DNA of 64,000 bases from Friedmanniella luteola (GTDB lineage: Bacteria; Actinomycetota; Actinomycetes; Propionibacteriales; Propionibacteriaceae), in assembly GCF_900105065.1 (NCBI RefSeq), contig NZ_LT629749.1:3782001-3846000 (forward strand), in the 5' to 3' direction. The position numbers and the translations under genes were made by a program. The notes under the pieces were generated by a model. That model ran no database searches. It worked only from the letters and a program-made list of their open reading frames with translations, and was not told the DNA's origin. The stretch's first letter is position 1. Every line of letters begins with the position of its first letter. This document shows, piece by piece, positions 1-12,580 of the stretch.

Positions 1-1252
1 CGGCAGAGCGGGCGGTGGCGTTGTTGATGCCGGAGGCGGCCCCCGCGAGGTGGTCGGGCGCGGCGGCGAGCACGGCGGCGAGCACGGCGGCGGTGAGCGG
101 GGCGACGGCACAGGACAGGCCGAGGCCGAGCAGCAGGACCGAGGGCAGCACGTCGGTCAAGAAGTCCGCGCCCGGGCCGATCCGCAGGGCGGCGACGAAG
201 CCCGCCCCGGCCAGCAGGCAGCCCAGGGTCATCAGCGTCCGCGGTCCGTGCCGCTGCGCGGCCGCCCCGGCCCGGGCGGAGAGCAGCAGCATGCAGGCGG
301 TGACGGGGAGGACGGCGGTGCCGGCGGCGAGCGGACCCCAGCCGCTGACCACCTGCAGCTGGAGCACGATGAGGAAGAAGTAGACCGCCAGGGCGGCGTA
401 GACGAACACCGTCACCAGGTTGGTCGCCGCGAAGACGCGGTCGGTGAACATGTCGAGCCGGACCAGGGGCTGGGCGGCCCGCCGCTCGACGACGACGAAG
501 GCCGCGCCCGCCACCAGACCCAGCAGTCCGGCGCCGACCAGCACCGGGTGCCAACCGCTGCGGCCGGCCTCGGTCAGCGCGTAGGTGAGCCCGCCGAGGG
601 CGAGGACCACCAGCACGGTGCCGGGCAGGTCGACGTGGCCGGTCCCGGCCACGACCTCCTCGTCACGGCTCTCCGGGACGTGCCGCAGCGTCACCACGAC
701 GATCAGCGCGGCGACCGGGAGGTTCACCAGGAACACCCAGCGCCAGTCGAGGCCGACCAGCCAGCCGCCGAGGAACGGACCGACCGCGCCGGCGATGCCC
801 CCGAGGCCGGACCAGGCGCCGACGGCGCGGGCGCGGTCCTGCGGCACGAAGCTGGCGGAGATGATGGCGAGGCTGCCCGGGGTCAGCAGGGCGCCGCCGA
901 CCCCCTGCAGGGCGCGGGCGGCGATGAGCACCTCCTCGCCGGGCGCGAGGGCGCAGAGGGCGGACGCGACGGCGAACCAGACCACCCCGACCAGGAAGAC
1001 CCGGCGGCGGCCGTAGAGGTCGCCCAGCACGCCGCCCAGCAGGATCAGTGCCGCCAGCGTGAGGGTGTAGGCGTTGACCACCCACTGCAGGGCGGTGAAG
1101 CCGGCGTCGAGGTCCCGGCCGATGGCGGCCAGCGCCACGTTGACGACGGTGCCGTCCAGCTGGGCCAGGCCGGAACCGGCGATGGTGGCCAGCAGCACCC
1201 AGCGACCCTGCCGGGTGCCGGCCCGGACGAGTCCGGTCGGGGCGACGGTCAC
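1..1252 (-). CDS. DHA2-family (EmrB/QacA-type) MFS drug exporter, 3' end cut off by window
   Basis: A proton-driven multidrug exporter of the inner membrane. The visible 417 residues begin at a GTG preceded by GGGGGA. The first helix carries the family motif LDGTVVNVALAAI (about residues 32-44), and the loop after helix 2 carries the MFS motif A, GDLYGRRRV (about 78-86). Repeated hydrophobic helices follow to the window edge. DHA2 members usually have 14 helices and 450-500 residues, so roughly 50-80 residues are missing. It lies 96 bases downstream of rplA on the same strand with its own ribosome site, so it is probably not part of the ribosomal operon. The substrate cannot be told from sequence. 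Confidence 0.85.
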   Translation of the reverse strand, partial: MTVAPTGLVRAGTRQGRWVLLATIAGSGLAQLDGTVVNVALAAIGRDLDAGFTALQWVVNAYTLTLAALILLGGVLGDLYGRRRVFLVGVVWFAVASALCALAPGEEVLIAARALQGVGGALLTPGSLAIISASFVPQDRARAVGAWSGLGGIAGAVGPFLGGWLVGLDWRWVFLVNLPVAALIVVVTLRHVPESRDEEVVAGTGHVDLPGTVLVVLALGGLTYALTEAGRSGWHPVLVGAGLLGLVAGAAFVVVERRAAQPLVRLDMFTDRVFAATNLVTVFVYAALAVYFFLIVLQLQVVSGWGPLAAGTAVLPVTACMLLLSARAGAAAQRHGPRTLMTLGCLLAGAGFVAALRIGPGADFLTDVLPSVLLLGLGLSCAVAPLTAAVLAAVLAAAPDHLAGAASGINNATARSA

Positions 1253-1348
1253 GCCGTCCCCCCGGACCGGCTCCGGGCGTGCGGACGGGCCGCGCACACC
1301 GTGCGCGGCCCGTCCGTCGAGCTGGTCACCGAGAGGTGAGGAGTGGGG

Positions 1349-2050
1349 TCACTCCGCCTCGGGCTTGGTGCGGTTCGGGTCCAGCGGGACGCCGGGGCCC
1401 ATCGTGGTGGAGAGCGTGATCTTCCGCAGGTACCGACCCTTGGAGGCGCTGGGCTTGAGCCGCAGGATCTCGTCGAGGGCGGCGAAGTAGTTCTGCTCCA
1501 GCTGCTCCCGGGTGAAGGACGCCTTGCCGATGATGAAGTGCAGGTTCGCGTGCCGGTCGACCCGGAACTCGATCTTGCCCCCCTTGATGTCGGTCACGGC
1601 CTTGGCCACGTCGACGGTCACCGTGCCGGTCTTGGGGTTCGGCATCAGACCACGCGGGCCGAGCACACGGCCGAGGCGGCCGACCTTGCCCATCAGGTCC
1701 GGGGTGGCGACGACGGCGTCGAAGTCGAGGTAGCCGCCGGCCACCTTCTCGATCAGCTCGTCGGAACCGACCTCGTCGGCCCCGGCCGCCTCGGCGGCCG
1801 CCGCCCGGTCGCCAGTGGCGAACACGAGGACGCGCGCCGTCTTGCCGGTGCCGTTGGGCAGGTTGACCGTGCCGCGGACCATCTGGTCGGCCTTGCGGGG
1901 GTCGACCCCCAGCCGCATGGACACGTCGACGGTCTCGTCGAACTTCGCCTTGGTGTTCGCCTTGGCGAACTCCATCGCCTCGCCCGGCGCGTAGAACTTC
2001 TCGGCGTCGATCTTCTCGGCGACGCTGGTGTAACCCTTGCTGCGCTTCAT
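1349..2050 (-). CDS. rplA: 50S ribosomal protein L1
   Basis: Binds 23S rRNA at the L1 stalk near the E site and in many bacteria represses its own L11-L1 mRNA. The 233-residue length is normal for the family. The L1 signature [19 protein letters not shown] is present near residue 130, followed by [22 protein letters not shown]. The ATG has a GGAAGG ribosome site. It follows rplK on the same strand but with an unusually long 260-base spacer holding repeats. The rplJ-rplL pair that often follows is not in the window; an exporter follows instead. Confidence 0.98.
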   Translation of the reverse strand: MKRSKGYTSVAEKIDAEKFYAPGEAMEFAKANTKAKFDETVDVSMRLGVDPRKADQMVRGTVNLPNGTGKTARVLVFATGDRAAAAEAAGADEVGSDELIEKVAGGYLDFDAVVATPDLMGKVGRLGRVLGPRGLMPNPKTGTVTVDVAKAVTDIKGGKIEFRVDRHANLHFIIGKASFTREQLEQNYFAALDEILRLKPSASKGRYLRKITLSTTMGPGVPLDPNRTKPEAE

Positions 2051-2160
2051 CTTCTGGTTCCTTCCAGGAGTGGTGACGAGCCGCGCTCGGCTCTCCCACA
2101 GATCAGTCGTGCCCGCCCCCCGAGAGGTTCGAGGAGCAGTGGTGCGGTGGTGCAGGTGCG

Positions 2161-2180
2161 CCCTTCGACGAGCTCAGGGA
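2161..2180. repeat. Dispersed intergenic 20-mer, copy 1
   Basis: The 20 bases starting CCCTTCGACGAGCTC are identical to 56405-56424, and related half-sites form a hairpin at 10733-10768. All three copies are in noncoding DNA, which argues for a short interspersed repeat rather than chance coding similarity. Confidence 0.75.
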
Positions 2181-2207
2181 GCGTGGTGACCGGCGCCGAG
2201 GATCGCG

Positions 2208-2272
2208 CCTCCGTCGAGGGGTGCAACCAGCGGAACACGCTTTTCGTTCCCTGAGTGCGACGTCGACGGAGG
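2208..2272. other. Inverted repeat / possible mRNA structure between rplK and rplA
   Basis: CCTCCGTCGA at 2208-2217 is the exact reverse complement of 2263-2272. Inside the loop, GGAAC (2232-2236) and GTTCC (2246-2250) can form a second short stem. It could be an attenuator, an RNA processing site or part of the inserted repeat. There is no T-tract, so it is not a classical terminator. Confidence 0.45.
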
Positions 2273-2310
2273 TTGCAGCGATGCGAGCGACCGAGCGGAG
2301 CGAGGTCCGA

Positions 2311-2742
2311 CTAACCCGAGACCGTGACGCCCATGCTCCGCGCGGTGCCCTCGACGATCTTCATCGCGGCGTCGACGTCGTTGGCGTTGAGGTCCGGGAG
2401 CTTGGTCTCGGCGATCTCGCGCACCTGGGCCCGGGTGATCTTGCCGACCTTGGTGGTCTGCGGGACGCCGGAGCCCTTGGTGACACCCGCGGCCTTCTTG
2501 ATCAGCTCAGCGGCCGGCGGGGTCTTCGTGATGAAGGTGAACGTGCGGTCCTCGTAGATGGTGATCTCGACGGGGATGACGTTCCCGCGCTGCGACTCGG
2601 TCGCGGCGTTGTAGGCCTTGCAGAACTCCATGATGTTGACGCCGTGCGGACCGAGGGCGGTACCGACCGGCGGCGCCGGGGTGGCGGCGCCCGCGTTCAG
2701 AGCGACCTTGACGAGGGCCGCGACCTTCTTCTTGGGAGGCAT
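2311..2742 (-). CDS. rplK: 50S ribosomal protein L11
   Basis: Forms the GTPase-associated centre with 23S rRNA and is needed for RelA-type stringent signalling and the thiostrepton site. The 143 residues are full length. The N-terminal domain includes [21 protein letters not shown], with the proline-rich thiostrepton-binding segment before it. The C-terminal RNA-binding domain includes [16 protein letters not shown] and ends [17 protein letters not shown]. An AAGGACC-type ribosome site precedes the ATG. It follows nusG by 109 bases that hold two strong hairpins. Confidence 0.98.
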   Translation of the reverse strand: MPPKKKVAALVKVALNAGAATPAPPVGTALGPHGVNIMEFCKAYNAATESQRGNVIPVEITIYEDRTFTFITKTPPAAELIKKAAGVTKGSGVPQTTKVGKITRAQVREIAETKLPDLNANDVDAAMKIVEGTARSMGVTVSG

Positions 2743-2797
2743 TGCGTGTGGGTCCTTCTGGGTGTGCGGCAGGCGAGCGCCCGCCGCGGTCGTGGTG

Positions 2798-2844
2798 CCG
2801 GGTCGTGCGACCCGGCGTGGGTGGTGGTCGGGCCGTGCGGCCCG
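2798..2844. other. Twin GC hairpins in the nusG-rplK spacer
   Basis: Two perfect stems with the same two-base TG loop lie in tandem: CCGGGTCG-TG-CGACCCGG (2798-2815) and CGGGCCG-TG-CGGCCCG (2829-2844). They sit in the transcribed leader between nusG and rplK, where they may act as an attenuator or an RNA processing or stability element. No T-run follows either hairpin. Confidence 0.5.
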
Positions 2845-2851
2845 GCCGGCC

Positions 2852-3778
2852 TCAGACCTTCTGGATCTGAGGGAAGGTCAGGTCGACCGGGGTCTCGCGA
2901 CCCAGGATCTCGACCAGGGCCTTCAGCCGCTGGTTGTTCACGTTGATCTCGGTGATGGTCGCGTGGACCCCGGCGAAGGGGCCGTCCACCACCATGACGG
3001 AGTCGCCCACCGCGAAGTCGGCCACCTCGACCTTCTTCTTGCGGCGGCTCGGGGTCTCGCTGGCGGCGTTGGCGGCCGCGACGACGGCCGGGGCCAGCAT
3101 CTTCTCGACCTCCTCCAGGCTCAGCGGCACAGGCGAGTTCGAGTGGCCGACGAAGCCGGTCACCGACGGCGTGTGCCGCACGGTCGACCAGGACTCGTCG
3201 GTCAGGTCCATCCGGACCAGGACGTAGCCGGGGAGCACGGTGCGCCGGATCTGCTTGCGCTGACCGTTGCGGATCTCGGTGACCTCTTCGGTCGGCACGA
3301 TGATCTCGTAGATGAAGTCCTCCATGTTGAGCGAGGACACCCGGTTCTCCAGGTTCTGCAGCACCCGGTTCTCCATCCCGGAGTAGGTGTGCACGACGTA
3401 CCAGTCGCCCAGCTTGGCGCGGAGCTCGCTGCGGAAGGCCTCGAGGGCGTTCGTGCCGGCCTCGGACTCCTCCTCGTCGTCCTCGTCGTCCTCCTCCTCG
3501 GGCTCCGGCTCGCCGAAGTTGAGGTCGATGCCGTCACCCTCGCCGGCCACGGCGCCCCCGGTGGAACCGGCGCCGAAGTCCAGGTCGATGCCGAGGTCGT
3601 CGTCGGCGCTGCGGTGGTACTCGCCCTCGCCGAAGTTGATGTCGAAGTCGGTCTGCTGGACCGCGGTGTCGTCGTCGGAGGTGCGCGGGAGCGCGTCGCT
3701 CACCGGGGTGCTCTCGGCAGCGCCTTCCAGCGGCTCCGCGTTCTTCTGCGGCTCGTCGGCTGAGAAGGTGTCTGACAC
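2852..3778 (-). CDS. nusG: Transcription termination/antitermination factor NusG
   Basis: Binds RNA polymerase and links it to Rho or to ribosomal S10. The first roughly 110 residues are an acidic, disordered extension (runs of D/E including DDEDDEEE). The NGN domain follows ([14 protein letters not shown] to about residue 240), and the KOW domain is at the C-terminus ([19 protein letters not shown]). I prefer the GTG at 3778, which has GGAG eight bases upstream, giving 308 residues. An upstream ATG at 3814 overlaps the secE stop but has no ribosome site and would add 12 residues. It is co-transcribed with secE. Confidence 0.95.
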   Translation of the reverse strand: MSDTFSADEPQKNAEPLEGAAESTPVSDALPRTSDDDTAVQQTDFDINFGEGEYHRSADDDLGIDLDFGAGSTGGAVAGEGDGIDLNFGEPEPEEEDDEDDEEESEAGTNALEAFRSELRAKLGDWYVVHTYSGMENRVLQNLENRVSSLNMEDFIYEIIVPTEEVTEIRNGQRKQIRRTVLPGYVLVRMDLTDESWSTVRHTPSVTGFVGHSNSPVPLSLEEVEKMLAPAVVAAANAASETPSRRKKKVEVADFAVGDSVMVVDGPFAGVHATITEINVNNQRLKALVEILGRETPVDLTFPQIQKV

Positions 3779-3813
3779 GTGGATATCTCCGTCACTAGTG
3801 GGGGTGTGGGTCA

Positions 3814-4401
3814 TCAGGCGAAGACCCGGAAGATCGCCCAGCCCAGGCCGAGGTCCAGCAGGCTGACGTAGGCGATCACGAACAGGACGAAGACCAGCAC
3901 GACGACGAAGTAGTTGAGCAGCTGCTGGCCGGTCGGGTAGACGACCTTGCGCAGCTCGCCCACGGACTCCTTGACGAACCCGCGGGGGCCGGTGCGGCGC
4001 ACCTTCTCGGGCCGGTTGCGCGACGGCGTCGCGACGCCCTTGGACCGCGGGGCGGGGCGGCGGTCGCGCGCCGGGACGACGTCGCGGCCGACGGCGCCGG
4101 CCGCGACGGGCTCCAGCTGGTCGACGTGGGCGTCCACGTCGTCGTCGTCGACCTTCTCGTCGTGGGCGCTGCCGGACCCGGAGTGGTCGAGGTCGGCGAC
4201 GTCGGACCGGCCGGCGGTGTCGTACCCCGACGCGGCGAGCTCGGCGCCGGTGGGCTCGCGGCCCTCCTCGACCTCGCGGTCGGCGTCGCCGTCCGCGGCG
4301 TCGGCCCGCAGGGCGTGCGACCCGGACGAGCCCGTGAGAGGCGCGGAGAGGTCATCGGAGGTCGGCTCGCCGGCCGTCCCCTCCTCGTCCTTGTCTGCCA
4401 C
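3814..4401 (-). CDS. secE: Preprotein translocase subunit SecE with long acidic N-terminal extension
   Basis: The small membrane subunit of the SecYEG channel. The conserved part is the last roughly 75 residues: an amphipathic helix ([20 protein letters not shown]) and one transmembrane helix ([23 protein letters not shown]). The 195-residue length far exceeds the usual 60-130. The N-terminal 115 residues are rich in D, E, S and A and look disordered. The GTG start is preceded by GGGAAGG. It lies 76 bases after tRNA-Trp and just before nusG, the classic actinobacterial order. Confidence 0.95.
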   Translation of the reverse strand: MADKDEEGTAGEPTSDDLSAPLTGSSGSHALRADAADGDADREVEEGREPTGAELAASGYDTAGRSDVADLDHSGSGSAHDEKVDDDDVDAHVDQLEPVAAGAVGRDVVPARDRRPAPRSKGVATPSRNRPEKVRRTGPRGFVKESVGELRKVVYPTGQQLLNYFVVVLVFVLFVIAYVSLLDLGLGWAIFRVFA

Positions 4402-4477
4402 GGTGTGACCTTCCCTCGCGTTGACGCTGGCCTGCTGGTCCGACCTCGGACCGCGCCGGCCCCGGACCTGGCCTTCG

Positions 4478-4550
4478 CAGGGCAAGAGGGACTTGAACCC
4501 CCAACCTTCGGTTTTGGAGACCGATGCTCTGCCAGTTGAGCTATTGCCCT
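4478..4550 (-). tRNA. tRNA-Trp (CCA)
   Basis: The complement folds as a cloverleaf with acceptor AGGGCAA/TTGCCCT, D-arm TAGCTCAACTGGCAGAGCA, anticodon loop CTCCAAA with anticodon CCA, and T-arm GGTTCAA. CCA is not encoded at the 3' end. Its position directly upstream of secE is the typical actinobacterial arrangement. Confidence 0.97.
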
Positions 4551-4624
4551 TCGGTGCTTCCCGCCGGCGACCCCGTCCGCCCTGAGGGCGCACGAAGACG
4601 CTGGTGTTCGTCACCAAGAGGTCG

Positions 4625-4654
4625 AGTGTACAGAGGTCCCGAGCCCGAGTCGAA
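4625..4654 (-). promoter_or_regulatory. Promoter for tRNA-Trp-secE-nusG
   Basis: On the minus strand, -35 TTCGAC (4654-4649) and -10 TACACT (4630-4625) are separated by 18 bases. The inferred start of transcription is about 65-70 bases before the tRNA. No other sigma-A-like pair is as good in the 240-base gap upstream of the tRNA, which holds no gene. Confidence 0.55.
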
Positions 4655-4792
4655 CCGGACCGGAGGGGCTCCGCACCCGTCCTGCGGGTCCGAGGTTACC
4701 CGAAACCGGCCCCGGGGTCCGCACCCGAGAACCCGGTTGCCGTCTCGTCCCCACGGCGGCGATCCTGCCCGGATGAGCCCGGGTCCGCGCTG

Positions 4793-8008
<3,216 letters not shown>

Positions 8009-8077
8009 CGTCGATCCTTCACGTTCGGAGGTGGTGGGGCGGGCGCGCAGGCGCGGTCCCGCCGGGTGCTCGTCTCG

Positions 8078-8106
8078 ATCCTGCCGTCCGGCACGGCCGC
8101 TGTCAA
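8078..8106 (-). promoter_or_regulatory. xylA promoter
   Basis: On the minus strand, a perfect -35 TTGACA (8106-8101), a 17-base spacer and -10 CAGGAT (8083-8078). The LacI-type palindrome at 8108-8121 abuts the -35, so a bound repressor would block polymerase. The predicted leader before xylA is about 65 bases. Confidence 0.7.
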
Positions 8107-8107
8107 T

Positions 8108-8121
8108 CGTTATCGATAACG
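8108..8121. promoter_or_regulatory. LacI-family operator (xylA/regulator intergenic)
   Basis: The 14 bases CGTTATCGATAACG are a perfect palindrome with the central CG typical of LacI-family sites. It lies between the xylA -35 and the regulator's -10, at the position of the regulator's -35, so it could repress both directions. Confidence 0.75.
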
Positions 8122-8131
8122 TTCTACACGC

Positions 8132-8143
8132 TAGGCTGGGCCC
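8132..8143 (+). promoter_or_regulatory. -10 of leaderless LacI-regulator transcript
   Basis: TAGGCT at 8132-8137 is six bases before the GTG start, so transcription should begin at or next to the start codon. No ribosome site is present. Confidence 0.5.
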
Positions 8144-9166
8144 GTGCCGAGCAGCCGAGCGACCATCCGCGACGTGGCCGCCCAGGCGGGTGTCTCGGTC
8201 GCGACCGTCTCCAAGGTGCTGAACGCCCGCTACGGGGTGAGCGCGGCCACGCACGAGCGCGTGCAGCGGGTCATCGACGAGCTGGGCTACCAGTCGAGCA
8301 TCGTGGCGAGCAGCCTGCGGAGCCACCGCACCGGCGTGCTGGGCGTGCTGGTCGCCGACCTGGAGCCGTTCAGCACGGAGCTGCTCAAGGGCATCGCGAC
8401 CGCGGTCCGCGGCACCGGCTACGAGCTCGTCATCTACTCCGCCGGTGGCCGCTCGGGCGACCGGGTGGGCTGGGAGCGGCGCTACCTGTCCCGGCTGGGC
8501 GGCACCCTGATCGACGCCGCCGTGCTGGTCACCCCCACGACGGTCGACGCCGACAACGCGCTGCCCGTCGTGGCCGTCGACCCGCACGCCGGGGCCGCCT
8601 CCGTCCCCACCGTGAGCGCGGACAACACGCGCGGCGCCCGGCTCGCCGTCGACCACCTGCTGGGCCTCGGCCACCGGCGGATCGCCTTCATCTCCGGCTG
8701 GCCGGGCCTGGAGTCGACCCGGCTGCGGCAGGAGGGCTTCCGGTCCTCGCTGGAGGCCGCGGGGGTGACGCCGGACCCTGCGCTGGTGGTGGAGGGGGAC
8801 GCCACGCAGGAGCGCGCGCACACCCTGGCCCGGGCGCTGCTGCGGCTCGACGACCCGCCGACCGCCGTCTTCGCGGGCAACGACATGGCCGCGCTCGGCG
8901 TGCTGGCCGCGGCGCGCGAGCTGGGCGTCGCCGTCCCTGCGCAGCTCTCGGTCGTCGGCTTCGACAACGTCCCGGAGGCGGTGATGGCCTCGCCGGCCCT
9001 GACCACGGTCGAGCAGCCCATGCAGGCGATGGGCGAGCAGGCGCTCCGGATGCTGCTCGAGCTGCTCGGGGGCGGCACGCCCGCGTCGCGCGTGGTGCTC
9101 GACACCCGGCTGGTGGTCCGGCACTCCACCGCCCCGCCGCCACCCGAGGTCGCCGCCCGGCCCTGA
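8144..9166 (+). CDS. LacI-family transcriptional regulator, likely xylose repressor
   Basis: A cytosolic repressor of 340 residues. The N-terminal helix-turn-helix reads [20 protein letters not shown] (about 7-26), followed by the hinge region [12 protein letters not shown]. The periplasmic-binding-protein-like sensor domain covers about 62-330 and includes the family segments [27 protein letters not shown] and VVGFDN. It lies head-to-head with xylA and shares the palindrome at 8108. The inferred job is repression of xylA relieved by xylose, with autoregulation. The ligand itself is not provable from sequence; it could be another pentose. Confidence 0.88.
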   Translation: MPSSRATIRDVAAQAGVSVATVSKVLNARYGVSAATHERVQRVIDELGYQSSIVASSLRSHRTGVLGVLVADLEPFSTELLKGIATAVRGTGYELVIYSAGGRSGDRVGWERRYLSRLGGTLIDAAVLVTPTTVDADNALPVVAVDPHAGAASVPTVSADNTRGARLAVDHLLGLGHRRIAFISGWPGLESTRLRQEGFRSSLEAAGVTPDPALVVEGDATQERAHTLARALLRLDDPPTAVFAGNDMAALGVLAAARELGVAVPAQLSVVGFDNVPEAVMASPALTTVEQPMQAMGEQALRMLLELLGGGTPASRVVLDTRLVVRHSTAPPPPEVAARP

Positions 9167-9201
9167 TCGGGCGATCCGGACCCTTGGGTGACGCGCCCGT
9201 C

Positions 9202-9213
9202 TACGCTCGGGCC
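9202..9213 (+). promoter_or_regulatory. -10 of leaderless acyl-CoA ligase transcript
   Basis: TACGCT (9202-9207) is followed after exactly six bases by the ATG at 9214. There is no Shine-Dalgarno sequence. Confidence 0.5.
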
Positions 9214-10704
9214 ATGACCGGGAACTCCAACATCGCCGTTTGGGTCGCCGACCGGGCGCTCTCCGACCCGCACCTGCCCGCGATCAAGCAGGGCGAGACC
9301 ATCCTCAGCTACGCCGCCCTCGACGGGGCCGCCTCGCGGTTCGCCACCCAGCTGGCCGAGCGCGGGGTCCGCGCGGGTGACCGGGTGGCGCTGATCATGC
9401 CGAACGTCGCCTACTTCCCGATCGCCTACTACGCCATCCTGCGGCTGGGCGCGGTCGTGGTGCCGATGAACCCGCTGCTCAAGGCCGGCGAGATCGCCTA
9501 CACCTGGGACGACGCCGGGGCCCGTGTCGCCGTGGTGTTCCCGCTGTTCGCCGAGGAGGCGTCGAAGGCCGCGGCCAGCACCGGCACCGAGGTGCTGGTG
9601 ACGGTGCCGCAGGAGTTCGAGCAGGGCCTGTCCGCCACCGAGCCGACCGACGCGGTCGCCGTCGTCCACGCCGGCGACACCGCGGTCATCCTCTACACCT
9701 CCGGCACCACCGGCCAGCCCAAGGGTGCCGAGCTCAGCCACGCCAACCTCGGCAGCAACGCCACGACCACCCGCGAGACGCTGATGCCGAACGGGCCGGG
9801 CGACGTGCTGTTCGGCGGGCTGCCGCTGTTCCACTCCTTCGGGCAGACCTGCGGCCTGAATGCGGCGATGGCCGGCGGCGCCTGCCTGACCCTGCTGCCC
9901 AAGTTCGACGGCGAGCAGGCGCTGGAGGTGATCCAGCGCGACCGGGTGACGATCTTCCTCGGCGTGCCGACCATGTACATGGGTCTGCTCGCGGTCAAGG
10001 ACCCCGGTCGCTTCGACGTGAGCAGCGTCAAGGTCGGCGCCTCCGGTGGGGCTTCCCTGCCGGTGGAGGTGCTGCACGGTGTCGAGCGGGCCTTCGGCTT
10101 CAGCGTCATCGAGGGCTACGGCCTCTCCGAGACCTCCCCGGTCGCCTCGTTCAACCACCCGGACCGCCCGACGAAGCCGGGCTCGGTCGGCACCCCGATC
10201 CGCGGCGTCGAGTTCGCGCTGCACGACGAGGACGGGAACGAGGTCGGCGAGGGCGAGATCGGCGAGATCGTCATCCGGGGCGAGAACATCATGAAGGGCT
10301 ACTGGCAGCGGCCGGAGGAGACCGCCGAGGCGCTGCGCGGCGGGTGGTTCCACTCCGGCGACCTGGCGACGCGGGACGCCGACGGCTTCTACTTCATCGT
10401 CGACCGCAAGAAGGACCTGATCATCCGCAACGGCTTCAACGTGTACCCGCGGGAGGTCGAGGAGGTCCTCTACACCCACCCCGCGGTGGCCGAGGCCGCG
10501 GTCTTCGGCATCCCGGACGCCACCCACGGGGAGGAGGTCGCGGCCCTGGTGACGCTGAAGGACGGCGCGAGCGCCACGCCGGAGGAGCTCCGCGACTTCG
10601 TCGCCGACCAGATCGCGGCCTACAAGTACCCGCGCGTGGTCCGGCTCGGCACGCTCCCCAAGGGCCCGACGGGCAAGATCCTCAAGCGCGAGATCAAGTT
10701 CTGA
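9214..10704 (+). CDS. Long-chain acyl-CoA synthetase (AMP-forming, FadD-like)
   Basis: Activates a fatty or related carboxylic acid to acyl-AMP and then to the CoA thioester. The 496 residues contain the ATP/AMP-binding signature [12 protein letters not shown] near residue 165, the GYGLSE motif, WFHSGDLA, the hinge [16 protein letters not shown], and the C-terminal catalytic lysine in [14 protein letters not shown] chose the ATG at 9214; an upstream in-frame GTG at 9184 would add only ten residues. It is monocistronic and followed by an interspersed hairpin. The acid substrate cannot be read from sequence. Confidence 0.9.
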   Translation: MTGNSNIAVWVADRALSDPHLPAIKQGETILSYAALDGAASRFATQLAERGVRAGDRVALIMPNVAYFPIAYYAILRLGAVVVPMNPLLKAGEIAYTWDDAGARVAVVFPLFAEEASKAAASTGTEVLVTVPQEFEQGLSATEPTDAVAVVHAGDTAVILYTSGTTGQPKGAELSHANLGSNATTTRETLMPNGPGDVLFGGLPLFHSFGQTCGLNAAMAGGACLTLLPKFDGEQALEVIQRDRVTIFLGVPTMYMGLLAVKDPGRFDVSSVKVGASGGASLPVEVLHGVERAFGFSVIEGYGLSETSPVASFNHPDRPTKPGSVGTPIRGVEFALHDEDGNEVGEGEIGEIVIRGENIMKGYWQRPEETAEALRGGWFHSGDLATRDADGFYFIVDRKKDLIIRNGFNVYPREVEEVLYTHPAVAEAAVFGIPDATHGEEVAALVTLKDGASATPEELRDFVADQIAAYKYPRVVRLGTLPKGPTGKILKREIKF

Positions 10705-10713
10705 ACCTCCTGG

Positions 10714-10768
10714 CCTCGCTCCGCTCCCCGCACCCTCAGCCCGTCGAAGGGCCTTCGACAGGCTCAGG
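10714..10768. repeat. Interspersed hairpin element between acyl-CoA ligase and treZ
   Basis: CCTCAGCCCGTCGAAGG (10734-10750) and CCTTCGACAGGCTCAGG (10752-10768) are reverse complements at 15 of 17 positions with a one-base loop. A CCTCGCTCCGCTCC block precedes it at 10714. The same two modules occur in the rplK-rplA and nuoD-nuoE spacers. As it sits between convergent genes, it may double as a terminator. Confidence 0.7.
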
Positions 10769-10792
10769 CAGCGGTGGTCGGCTCGGGCCGGC

Positions 10793-12580
10793 TCAACCCT
10801 CCTGGCGGAGGAGGACGACGGCCGAGTGGCCGGCGAGCCGGACGAGGTCGCCCTCGGTGCTCACGTCGCCGACGGTGACCAGGGTCTCGAGCGCACCGCC
10901 GCCCGCCTCGACCTCGCTCGGGGTGGCGCTGAAGTTGGCCACGACCACCACGGCCCCGCGCTCCAGCTTGAGCCAGCCGCCGTCGTCGTCCGACGTCGCC
11001 CGGCCGTGGTCGAAGCGGGGGTCGGTGAGGTCCGGGTGGCTCCGCCGGATCCGCAGCAGCTCGGTGGTGAGCTCCAGCAGCCGGGCGTGGTCACCCGTCG
11101 TCGTCTCGGCCCAGTCGAGCTTGGAGCGGGTGAACGTCTCCGGGTCCTGGGGGTTCGGGACGTCGGAGGTGTCCCACTCCATGTCCGCGAACTCCTCGAG
11201 GCGGCCCTTGGCCACGGCCTCGCCGAGCTCGTGCTCGGGGTGGGAGGTGAAGAACTGCCACGGCGTCGAGGCGCCCCACTCGTCGCCCATGAAGATCATC
11301 GGCGTGAACGGGCTGAGCAGGGTCAGCACCGCGGCGATGCCCAGCTGCTCGGTGCTGAGGGTGGCTGACAGCCGCTGGCCGGTCGCCCGGTTGCCGATCT
11401 GGTCGTGGTTGTCCCAGCAGACCACCAGCCGCCAGGTCGGCGTGCGGAACGTGTCGATCGGCTGCCCGTGCGAGCGGTGCCGGAAGCTCGACCGGGTGCC
11501 GTCGTGGAAGTAGCCGGCCTCGAACACCTTGCCGAGGGCGGCCAGGGAGTCGAAGTCGGCGTAGTAGCCGCTGGTGTCCCCGGTCAGGCTGACGTAGAGG
11601 GCGTGGTGGAAGTCGTCGCTCCACTGGGCCGTCAGGCCGTACCCGCCGCCCTCGCGCGCGGTGATGAGCCGCGGGTCGTTGAGGTCCGACTCGGCGATCA
11701 GCGGCAGCGGCCGGCCGACGAAGGCGCTCAGCGCGTCGACCTCGACGGCCATCTCCTCGAGGATGTGCATGGCCCGGTGGTCGGCCAGGGCGTGCACCGC
11801 GTCGAGCCGGAGGCCGTCGACGTGGAAGTCGCGCAGCCACATCAAGACGTTGTCGATGATGTAGCGGCGGACCTCGTCGGACTCCGGTCCGTCCAGGTTG
11901 GGCGACTCGCCCCAGGTGTTGGCGCCGGCGGCGTTCAGGTAGGGCCCGAACTCCGGCAGGTAGTTCCCGCTGGGGCCCATGTGGTTGTAGACGACGTCCT
12001 GGAGGACGCCCAGTCCGCGCTCGTGGCAGGCGTCGACGAAGCGCTGGTAGCCCTCGGGGCCGCCGTAGGCCTCGTGCACGGTGTACCAGAGCACGCCGTC
12101 GTAGCCCCAGTTGTGCACGCCGTTGAAGTCGTTGACCGGCATGACCTCGACGAAGTCGACGCCCAGGGCCACGAGGTGGTCGAGCTTGCCGATCGCGGCG
12201 TCGAGGGTGCCCTCGGGGGTGAAGGTGCCGACGTGCATCTCGTAGATGACGCCGCCGGCCAGCTGGCGACCGGTCCACTTGTCGTCGGTCCAGCCGAAGG
12301 CCGTCGCGTCGTAGGTGCGCGACCAGCCGTGCACCCCCTCGGGCTGCCGCTGCGAGCGGGGGTCGGCGAGGACGGTGCCGGAGTCGCCGAGCACGTAGCC
12401 GTAGTCGAACTCCCCCTGCCCGTCCTGGGGCAGCGGCGCCGCGGGGCGCCACCAGCCCTCCTCGTCGCGCTCCATCGGGATCCGGCTCTGCTCGCCCGGG
12501 CCCTCGGACCCGACCGGGCGGATCCGCAGCTCGACGGACTCCGGCAACGGAGCCCAGACGGCGAAGTCGAAGGTTGTCAC
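10793..12580 (-). CDS. treZ: Maltooligosyl-trehalose trehalohydrolase (TreZ, GH13)
   Basis: Releases trehalose from maltooligosyl-trehalose, the last step of the TreY-TreZ route. The 595 residues have an N-terminal CBM48-like domain ([15 protein letters not shown]) and a GH13 barrel. Catalytic segments are visible: nucleophile Asp in [11 protein letters not shown], acid Glu in [10 protein letters not shown], and the transition-state Asp in [10 protein letters not shown]. The GTG start overlaps the murB stop as GTGA, so translation is coupled to murB, an unusual partner. The usual treX and treY neighbours are not in the window. Confidence 0.93.
   Translation of the reverse strand: MTTFDFAVWAPLPESVELRIRPVGSEGPGEQSRIPMERDEEGWWRPAAPLPQDGQGEFDYGYVLGDSGTVLADPRSQRQPEGVHGWSRTYDATAFGWTDDKWTGRQLAGGVIYEMHVGTFTPEGTLDAAIGKLDHLVALGVDFVEVMPVNDFNGVHNWGYDGVLWYTVHEAYGGPEGYQRFVDACHERGLGVLQDVVYNHMGPSGNYLPEFGPYLNAAGANTWGESPNLDGPESDEVRRYIIDNVLMWLRDFHVDGLRLDAVHALADHRAMHILEEMAVEVDALSAFVGRPLPLIAESDLNDPRLITAREGGGYGLTAQWSDDFHHALYVSLTGDTSGYYADFDSLAALGKVFEAGYFHDGTRSSFRHRSHGQPIDTFRTPTWRLVVCWDNHDQIGNRATGQRLSATLSTEQLGIAAVLTLLSPFTPMIFMGDEWGASTPWQFFTSHPEHELGEAVAKGRLEEFADMEWDTSDVPNPQDPETFTRSKLDWAETTTGDHARLLELTTELLRIRRSHPDLTDPRFDHGRATSDDDGGWLKLERGAVVVVANFSATPSEVEAGGGALETLVTVGDVSTEGDLVRLAGHSAVVLLRQEG

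Larger units (their letters stand above)
2051..2310. other. 260-bp rplK-rplA spacer with repeat modules
   Basis: rplK and rplA are usually separated by few bases, so this gap is atypical. It contains a 20-base dispersed element (2161-2180), a 10-bp inverted repeat (2208-2217 against 2263-2272) and a GAGCGGAGCGAG block near 2293. The same combination of a CTTCGAC element and GAGCGGAGCG-type block recurs near 10.7 kb and 56.4 kb. No convincing gene is seen. Confidence 0.7.

Noticed and set aside
50-1339. A 429-codon plus-strand frame over the exporter gene
   Set aside because: Composition rich in Q, H, G, D and R without hydrophobic segments; it is the antisense of the MFS exporter, whose minus-strand reading shows clear family motifs.
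4604-4792. N-terminal extension of the LysE-type gene to the first ATG
   Set aside because: The extra 63 residues are Arg/Pro/Ser-rich, run over the presumed tRNA-Trp promoter region and precede the natural first membrane helix.
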